From contig NZ_JADCUC010000005.1 of NCBI RefSeq assembly GCF_016464365.1, positions 232,916 through 296,915 on the forward strand: a stretch of DNA of 64,000 nt, in the 5' to 3' direction. How positions within the stretch are numbered: position 1 is the stretch's first letter; every line of letters starts with the position of its first letter. The notes under the pieces were generated by a model that was not told where the DNA came from, did not search any database, and worked only from the letters and a program-made list of their open reading frames with translations. The translations under genes were made by a program, and so were the position numbers. This document shows, piece after piece, positions 58,664 to 64,000 of the stretch. This DNA is from Sandaracinobacteroides hominis. GTDB lineage: Bacteria > Pseudomonadota > Alphaproteobacteria > Sphingomonadales > Sphingomonadaceae.

Positions 58664-61116
58664 TGTCGCTTCAGGAATATCGGACCAAATCCGCCAGTCT
58701 CGCAGACTTCCTCCCCTGGGTCGCACTGGTGGGGCCGGGCGTGGTGCTCAACAAGGACGGATCGTTTCAGCGCACGGCGCGCTTTCGCGGTCCCGATCTC
58801 GACAGTGCCACGCCCGCTGAACTCGTGGCCGTCACCTCCCGGCTCAACAATGCTCTGCGGCGGTTGGGCTCGGGATGGGCGGTTTTCGTCGAAGCGCAGC
58901 GCACCGCGGCGCAAGCCTATCCGCAATCCCGCTTTCCCGATCCTGTGTCGGCACTGGTCGACAGGGAACGCCGCGAACAGTTTCGTGAGGAAGGCGCGCA
59001 TTTCGAAAGCGGCTATTATCTGACGCTGCTGTGGATGCCGCCGCCCGAGGAAGCCGCGCGCGCCGAAGGCTGGCTCTACGAAGGCAAGGCGTCGACCGGG
59101 GTCGATCCCAAGGAACTCGTCAAATCCTTCGCCGATCGTACCGACCGCGTGCTGCATCTGGTTGAGGGATTTATGCCCGAGGCAGCGTGGCTCGATGACG
59201 CCGCCACGCTGACCTATCTCCACAGTACGGTATCGACCAGGACGCAGCGCGTCCGCGTGCCCGAAACGCCGGTCTATCTCGACGCGCTGCTGGCCGATGA
59301 GCCGCTGACCGGCGGTCTCGAACCCATGCTCGGCGCCCATCATTTGCGCACGCTCACCATCACCGGTTTTCCGACGGCGACCTTTCCCGGGCTGCTTGAT
59401 GAGCTCAACCGGCAAGCCTTCCCGTACCGCTGGTCAACGCGTGCAATCATGCTCGACAAGACCGACGCCACCAAACTGCTCTCGAAGATTCGGCGGCAAT
59501 GGTTTGCCAAGCGCAAATCGGTTGCTGCCATCCTCAAGGAGGTGATGACCAACGAGCAATCGGTGCTGATGGATTCGGACGCCTCGAACAAGGCGGCTGA
59601 TGCCGACATGGCGCTGCAGGAACTCGGCGCGGATCATGCTGGCATTGCTTATGTCACTGCGACGGTCACGGTCTGGGACCGCGACCCGGCGCTGGCGGCG
59701 GAGAAGCTGAGGCTGGTCGAAAAGGTCATCCAGGGCCGCGACTTCACCTGCACGATCGAAGGCATGAATGCGCTCGAGGCATGGCTCGGATCGCTCCCCG
59801 GCCATGTCTACGCCAATGTCCGGCAGCCGCCCATTTCCACTCTCAATCTCGCCCACCTGATCCCCCTGTCAGCGGTATGGGCGGGAGCGGAACGGGACGA
59901 GCATTTCGGTGACGCCCCCTTGCTTTACGGCAAGACCGAAGGCTCGACCCCGTTCCGCCTTTCTCTTCATGTCGGCGATGTCGGACACAGCCTCATCGTT
60001 GGCCCGACAGGGGCAGGCAAATCCGTGCTGCTGGCGCTGATGGCGCTGCAGTTCCGGCGCTACAAAGGCAGCCAGATCTTCGCCTTCGATTTTGGTGGAT
60101 CGATCCGCGCTGCCGCGCTCGGCATGGGCGGCGACTGGCAGGATCTCGGCGGCGCGCTGCATGCCGAGGAAGGCGACGGCGCTGCCGTTGCCCTGCAGCC
60201 GCTTGCTCGGATCGACAACGCCGGCGAACGCGCCTGGGCCGCCGAATGGCTGGCGGCGATGCTGGCCGGGGAAGGCATGGTGATTGACCCTGCCGCCAAA
60301 GAGCATCTCTGGTCGGCCCTGACATCGCTTGCGTCCGCACCACCTGCCGAGCGCACACTCACCGGTCTCGCGGTCCTACTGCAATCCCAGGAATTGAAGC
60401 AGGCACTAGCCCCGTATCTCATCGGCGGTCCATGGGGACGGCTGCTCGATGCTGAACAGGAACGTCTGGGTGAGGCGTCTGTGCAGGCTTTCGAAACCGA
60501 AGGTCTGATCGGCGCGTCATCGGCCGCTGCTGTGCTCGCCTATCTGTTCCACCGGATCGAGGGGCGGCTCGACGGCTCGCCGACCATGATCATCATCGAT
60601 GAAGGCTGGCTCGTGCTCGACAGCCCGGCCTTCGCCGCGCAGCTGCGCGAATGGCTGAAGACGCTGCGCAAGAAGAATGCGAGCGTCATCTTCGCGACCC
60701 AGAGCCTTGCCGACATCGAGACGTCGGCCATCGCGCCTGCCATCATCGAAAGCTGCCCGACGCGCATCTTTCTGCCCAACGAGCGCGCAGCCGAACCGCA
60801 GATCGCACGGGTCTATGAGCGGTTCGGCCTCAATGATCGCCAGATCGAAATCCTGAGCCGGGCTACCCCGAAGCGCGACTATTACTGCCAGTCGCGGCGC
60901 GGCAACCGGTTGTTCGAGCTGGGCCTGGGCGATGTCGCACTCGCCTTCAGCGCCGCTTCTTCCAAAACCGATCAGATCCGCATCGCCGAACTTGTCGCAG
61001 CCCATGGCCGCGAAGGCTTTGCATCGGCCTGGCTCCAGAACCGCAGCCTCGCATGGGCGGCCGAGCTGCTTCCTCCCCCGCCGCCCGCACTAACGGACAA
61101 GGAAAACCGCCCATGA
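58660..61116 (+). CDS. trbE: Conjugal transfer ATPase TrbE (VirB4-like)
   Basis: The largest ATPase of the mating channel. The 818-aa protein has the CagE/VirB4 N-terminal domain, Walker A IVGPTGAGKSVLLALMALQF, Walker B MIIIDEGWLVLDSPAFAAQL and the motif FATQSLADIETSAIAPAIIE. The C-terminal SCPTRIFLPNERAAEPQIAR is conserved. It is intact, so ATPase function is expected. It overlaps trbD and trbJ by 4 bp each. Confidence 0.97.
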   Translation: MMSLQEYRTKSASLADFLPWVALVGPGVVLNKDGSFQRTARFRGPDLDSATPAELVAVTSRLNNALRRLGSGWAVFVEAQRTAAQAYPQSRFPDPVSALVDRERREQFREEGAHFESGYYLTLLWMPPPEEAARAEGWLYEGKASTGVDPKELVKSFADRTDRVLHLVEGFMPEAAWLDDAATLTYLHSTVSTRTQRVRVPETPVYLDALLADEPLTGGLEPMLGAHHLRTLTITGFPTATFPGLLDELNRQAFPYRWSTRAIMLDKTDATKLLSKIRRQWFAKRKSVAAILKEVMTNEQSVLMDSDASNKAADADMALQELGADHAGIAYVTATVTVWDRDPALAAEKLRLVEKVIQGRDFTCTIEGMNALEAWLGSLPGHVYANVRQPPISTLNLAHLIPLSAVWAGAERDEHFGDAPLLYGKTEGSTPFRLSLHVGDVGHSLIVGPTGAGKSVLLALMALQFRRYKGSQIFAFDFGGSIRAAALGMGGDWQDLGGALHAEEGDGAAVALQPLARIDNAGERAWAAEWLAAMLAGEGMVIDPAAKEHLWSALTSLASAPPAERTLTGLAVLLQSQELKQALAPYLIGGPWGRLLDAEQERLGEASVQAFETEGLIGASSAAAVLAYLFHRIEGRLDGSPTMIIIDEGWLVLDSPAFAAQLREWLKTLRKKNASVIFATQSLADIETSAIAPAIIESCPTRIFLPNERAAEPQIARVYERFGLNDRQIEILSRATPKRDYYCQSRRGNRLFELGLGDVALAFSAASSKTDQIRIAELVAAHGREGFASAWLQNRSLAWAAELLPPPPPALTDKENRP

Positions 61117-61832
61117 AAATACCCGTCCTCCGCCGCGCTCTCATGGCGACGGCGATCGCCACTTCGCTGGTTTCAGGCACCATGATCGCCGCGCCGGCGC
61201 AGGCCCAGTTTGGCGGGATCGTCTATGACCCCAGCAACTACGCGCAGAACGTGCTGACCGCCGCCCGGACGCTGCAGCAGATCAACAATCAGATCCAGCA
61301 GATCCAGAACCAGGCGACCAGCCTCATCAACGAGGCCCGCAACCTGGCCAGTCTGCCGGTCTCGACGATCCAGACGCTGCAGCAACAGGTCGACCAGACC
61401 CGCCAGTTGCTGAACCAGGCCCAACGCATCGCGTATGACGTGACCAACGTGCAGCAGGTGTTCAACGGCCGTTACAAGGGGGCGGCACTGACCGGCGGGC
61501 AAGCCCAGATGGTCGCCAACGCCAATGCGCGCTGGCAGGACAGCGTCGGCGCCTTCGAAGATGCCATGAAGGTGCAGGCCGGGATCGTCGGCAATCTGGG
61601 TGCGACCCGCAGCTCGATCACGACATTGGTCGGTGCCAGCCAGTCAGCGACCGGGGCTTTGCAGGCGGCACAGGCCGGCAATCAGCTACTGGCTTTGCAA
61701 ACCCAGCAACTGGCCGATCTGACCGCCGCCATTGCTGCGCAGGGCCGCGCGCAGTCGATCGAGGCCGCGCGCAATGCCGCGACCGAGGCCGAGGGCCGCG
61801 AGCGTTTCCGCCGCTTCCGGACTCGGAACTGA
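61113..61832 (+). CDS. trbJ: Conjugal transfer protein TrbJ (VirB5-like)
   Basis: A periplasmic minor pilus component. The 239-aa protein has a signal peptide (LMATAIATSLVSGTMIAAPA, then QAQF) and long Gln/Ala-rich helices (RTLQQINNQIQQIQNQATSL, TIQTLQQQVDQTRQLLNQAQ), the TrbJ pattern. ATG 61113 overlaps the trbE stop. The trbK-like gene follows after 1 bp. Confidence 0.94.
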   Translation: MKIPVLRRALMATAIATSLVSGTMIAAPAQAQFGGIVYDPSNYAQNVLTAARTLQQINNQIQQIQNQATSLINEARNLASLPVSTIQTLQQQVDQTRQLLNQAQRIAYDVTNVQQVFNGRYKGAALTGGQAQMVANANARWQDSVGAFEDAMKVQAGIVGNLGATRSSITTLVGASQSATGALQAAQAGNQLLALQTQQLADLTAAIAAQGRAQSIEAARNAATEAEGRERFRRFRTRN

Positions 61833-61833
61833 C

Positions 61834-62088
61834 ATGAGCCGGTCGGTCAAGCTGGCGGCAGCCGCCGCTTTTGGCGGATTGCTGATCGCGGTCGCGGTTG
61901 TTTCGGCAACGCGGCCGCCGGCTCGGCACGACACAACGACCTATGTCGCGGACGAGACAGGATCTCCGAACCCTCACGCCGCAGAACTCAAGCGCTGCAG
62001 CACGATCACCATGCCGGAATCGGGATGCGATGCGGTCTGGGAAGCTGAGCGCCGCCGATTTTTCCATGGAAGGGACCGGCAGCCATGA
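61834..62088 (+). CDS. trbK: TrbK-like protein, putative entry exclusion
   Basis: An 84-aa protein with one N-terminal membrane helix (SVKLAAAAAFGGLLIAVAVV) and a periplasmic part with two Cys (LKRCSTITMPESGCDAVWEA). This fits the TrbK-alt type, which is placed between trbJ and trbL in these elements. Entry exclusion is inferred from family and position. It overlaps trbL by ATGA. Confidence 0.87.
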   Translation: MSRSVKLAAAAAFGGLLIAVAVVSATRPPARHDTTTYVADETGSPNPHAAELKRCSTITMPESGCDAVWEAERRRFFHGRDRQP

Positions 62089-63365
62089 ATGATACCGGCG
62101 TCATCGACCAGTTTCTGACGGTCTTCACCCAGTATATCGACAGCGGCTTCGGCCTGCTCGGCGGTGAGGTCGGCTTCCTGTCGACCACTCTCATCGTCAT
62201 CGACGTGACCATAGCTGCCTTGTTCTGGGCCTGGGGCACCGATGAGGATGTGCTGCAGCGCCTGATCAAGAAGACGCTCTACATCGGCACTTTCGCCTTC
62301 ATCATTGGCAACTTCTCGAATCTCGCTGGCATTATGCTCCAGAGCTTTGCCGGGCTTGGCCTGCAGGCCAGTGGCAGCGGCATGGCCATCGGCGATTTCA
62401 TGCGCCCCGGCGTTGTAGCCGCAACCGGTCTTGATGCCGGGCAGCCGCTGCTCGATGCCACCGCCGACCTTGTCGGGCCAGTGGGCCTATTCACTAATTT
62501 TGTGCAGATCCTGATCCTGCTGATTTCCTGGCTGATCGTCGTCATCGCCTTCTTCGTGCTGGCGATCCAGGTCTTCGTCACCATCATCGAGTTCAAGCTG
62601 GTGACCCTCGCCGGCTTTGTGCTGCTGCCGTTCGCCTTTTTCGGGCGCACCGCCTTCATGGCCGAGCGCGTCCTTGGCCATATCATTTCCTCCGGCATCA
62701 AGGTCCTGGTGCTTGCCGTCATCACCGGCATTGGCACGACCCTCTTCACGCAGTTCATCAATGCCGGACTCGGGGTCGAACCCGACATCCAGCAAGTCAT
62801 GGCGATTGCGCTCGCGGCCCTGACCTTGCTCGGCCTCGGTATCTTTGGTCCCAGCATCGCCAACGGAATTGTCTCGGGCGGACCGCAGCTTGGCGCAGGC
62901 GCAGCGGCAGGCACTGCGATCGCTGCTGGCGCAACGATTGCGGGCGGTATCGCAGGTGCCAAGCTCGCGGCAGGTGCCGCCGGCTCTGCCATGGCGGGCA
63001 CGGCCATGGGCGGTGCCCGCGCGGCAGGCGGCGCATCGGGTGCCTATGCAGCCGGAGCCGCTGGCAAAACCGGACGGGCTGCGGCTGCTTCGGGTCTCGC
63101 CAATGTAGCAAAATCAGCCGCAAGCAGCGCGGCGTCACCACTTCGCCGCGCCGCGGACAGCCTCAAAGCGAACTATGCCGCTGGCAAGGCCGGGACGCCC
63201 GCCAATGCGGCAACGACCGGCGCCGGCGATGGCCCTCCTGCATGGGCCACCGCGATGAAGCAGCGTCAGGCGATGACGCAGGGTGCCAACATGGCCTCGC
63301 ATACCCTCAAGGGCGGCGACAGCCACGGCGGCGGCTCCGGCCCCGACATCTCCGACAAAAGCTGA
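62085..63365 (+). CDS. trbL: Conjugal transfer protein TrbL (VirB6-like)
   Basis: Polytopic channel protein of the inner membrane, 426 aa. Seven or so helices lie in residues 20-285 (FLSTTLIVIDVTIAALFWAW, FVQILILLISWLIVVIAFFV, TLAGFVLLPFAFFGRTAFMA, ISSGIKVLVLAVITGIGTTL). The tail is rich in Ala and Gly (AAAGTAIAAGATIAGGIAGA) and ends in a polar, disordered part. It is intact and followed by trbF after 21 bp. Confidence 0.95.
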   Translation: MNDTGVIDQFLTVFTQYIDSGFGLLGGEVGFLSTTLIVIDVTIAALFWAWGTDEDVLQRLIKKTLYIGTFAFIIGNFSNLAGIMLQSFAGLGLQASGSGMAIGDFMRPGVVAATGLDAGQPLLDATADLVGPVGLFTNFVQILILLISWLIVVIAFFVLAIQVFVTIIEFKLVTLAGFVLLPFAFFGRTAFMAERVLGHIISSGIKVLVLAVITGIGTTLFTQFINAGLGVEPDIQQVMAIALAALTLLGLGIFGPSIANGIVSGGPQLGAGAAAGTAIAAGATIAGGIAGAKLAAGAAGSAMAGTAMGGARAAGGASGAYAAGAAGKTGRAAAASGLANVAKSAASSAASPLRRAADSLKANYAAGKAGTPANAATTGAGDGPPAWATAMKQRQAMTQGANMASHTLKGGDSHGGGSGPDISDKS

Positions 63366-63386
63366 AACTTCCGAAAAGGATCCGAC

Positions 63387-63917
63387 ATGTTTCGACGCCC
63401 CTCCATCCGCTACGGGACCAGTCCCGAGCCCGTCACACCCTATCAGCGCGCCGCCCAGGTCTGGGACGACCGCATCGGTTCAGCACGGGTGCAGGCGAAA
63501 AACTGGCGGCTCGCCTTCTTCGGTTGCCTTGCGCTTTCGGGAGGGCTGGCAGGCGGTCTCGTCTGGCAATCAGCGCGCGGCACGATCACGCCCTGGGTGG
63601 TCGAGGTCGACAAGCTTGGCCAGGCACAGGCCATCGCCCCTGCCGATGTCGATTATCGCCCGACCGACCCGCAGATGGCGTTCCACCTTGCTCGCTTCAT
63701 CGAACAGGTGCGCGCCATTCCCGCCGATCCGATCGTGCTGCGGCAAGACTGGCTCAGGGCTTACGACTTCACCACCGACCGCGGCGCGCAGGCGCTCAAT
63801 GACTATGCGCGCAACAACGATCCCTTTGCCCAAGTCGGCAAAGTGCAGGTCGCGGTCGATGTGTCGAGCGTCGTGTCCGTCGTCAGAACATTCGGCACAA
63901 CTCGCGGCGTAGATTAG
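63387..63917 (+). pseudogene. trbF: Conjugal transfer protein TrbF (VirB8-like), interrupted
   Basis: The 5' part of trbF encodes SPEPVTPYQRAAQVWDDRIG, a membrane helix (LAFFGCLALSGGLAGGLVW), TPWVVEVDKLGQAQAIAPAD and the VirB8 fold up to VGKVQVAVDVSSVV. Family homology ends near 63871; the frame continues for 15 foreign residues (SVVRTFGTTRGVD at the end) to a stop at 63917. The rest of the VirB8 domain is missing here. DNA to the right looks like an insertion sequence end, so trbF is split. The missing half may lie beyond the window. Confidence 0.85.
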
Positions 63918-64000
63918 CGGAGTGCGGACCTCGTCAGGGGGTTGATGTTAGGCGGCGAACTTGCGGTGCTGCAAGCGCCGATGTTCGATGGTCTGTCGCT
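63872..64000. mobile_element. End of a probable insertion sequence, truncated by the window
   Basis: Begins where TrbF homology breaks off. On the minus strand it holds the tail of an open frame. The true terminal repeat and target duplication cannot be verified, since only 129 bp are visible. The family is not identified. Confidence 0.6.
63948..64000 (-). CDS. C-terminus of a possible transposase (partial)
   Basis: The minus strand reads RQTIEHRRLQHRKFAA and a TAA stop at 63950-63948. The basic C-terminus at an element end is what a transposase gene would show. I cannot name the family from 16 residues; the rest is outside the window. Confidence 0.45.
   Translation of the reverse strand, partial: RQTIEHRRLQHRKFAA

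Noticed and set aside
37382..64000. The accessory region as a free plasmid joined by assembly error
   Set aside because: RepA and an origin would allow it, but the junction lies exactly at the 3' end of tRNA-Gly, which is the normal integration place. A plasmid contig error cannot be fully excluded.

Overview
The window is GC-rich alphaproteobacterial DNA, most likely from a sphingomonad (order Sphingomonadales). Pointers to this are a PEPxxWA-type PEP-CTERM protein, a class I lysyl-tRNA synthetase, an Atm1-type ABC exporter of the kind studied in Novosphingobium, MlaEF, an MpaB-family oxygenase, and a conjugative module (RepA, DUF2840, TraF, DUF736, transglycosylase, relaxase, TraG, Trb) typical of sphingomonad mobile elements. 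Assignments rest on protein motifs and gene order read by eye; no database search was possible.

Bases 1-37,381 are core chromosome. In order they hold ctpA (partial), rlmH, rsfS, nadD, proA, proB, obgE, rpmA and rplU, all on the minus strand; a DUF885 protein; a PEP-CTERM protein; a TPR protein with lysK, divergent from a DinG-like helicase and sixA; mlaE-mlaF; an Atm1-like exporter divergent from a glyoxalase-II-like hydrolase; an HhH/OmpA hybrid, a radical SAM protein, corA, a DUF1761 protein, moaB, slt and a uracil-DNA glycosylase; etfD; a pair of perfect parS-like palindromes; an MpaB-like oxygenase; ftsK; a tiny cationic Trp-rich ORF; a UbiH-like monooxygenase; a LON-domain protein; a thioredoxin/TPR protein; and tRNA-Gly(GCC).

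From the tRNA-Gly 3' end to the window edge lies an integrated conjugative element. Its first part is regulatory: DUF736, an XRE regulator with a clear operator, a DUF2285 protein, a frameshifted DUF6499-DUF2285 gene and an AlpA-like HTH. Next is a replication module: repA followed by three iteron-like repeats, a 16-bp palindrome and a perfect DnaA box. The mobilisation block follows: DUF2840, TraF peptidase, DUF736, transglycosylase, relaxase, TraG and a CopG-like protein. The Trb mating-pair operon (trbB, C, D, E, J, K, L, F) ends in a trbF cut by what looks like an insertion sequence at the right edge.

Between the CopG gene and trbB is a cargo island of about 7.7 kb. It encodes an NsrR-like nitric oxide sensor, group III truncated hemoglobin, a DUF1971 protein, a four-helix membrane protein, a quinol-dependent NO reductase, a single-domain flavohemoglobin-type globin and an HPP-CBS membrane protein, followed by an AbiE type IV toxin-antitoxin pair. 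Two ATGCATAT-type sites lie between nsrR and the operon. The simplest model is that NO inactivates the NsrR Fe-S cluster, the operon is derepressed, the globins and qNOR remove NO, and the HPP protein may move nitrite. A mobile NO-defence island of this composition is the most interesting system in the window.
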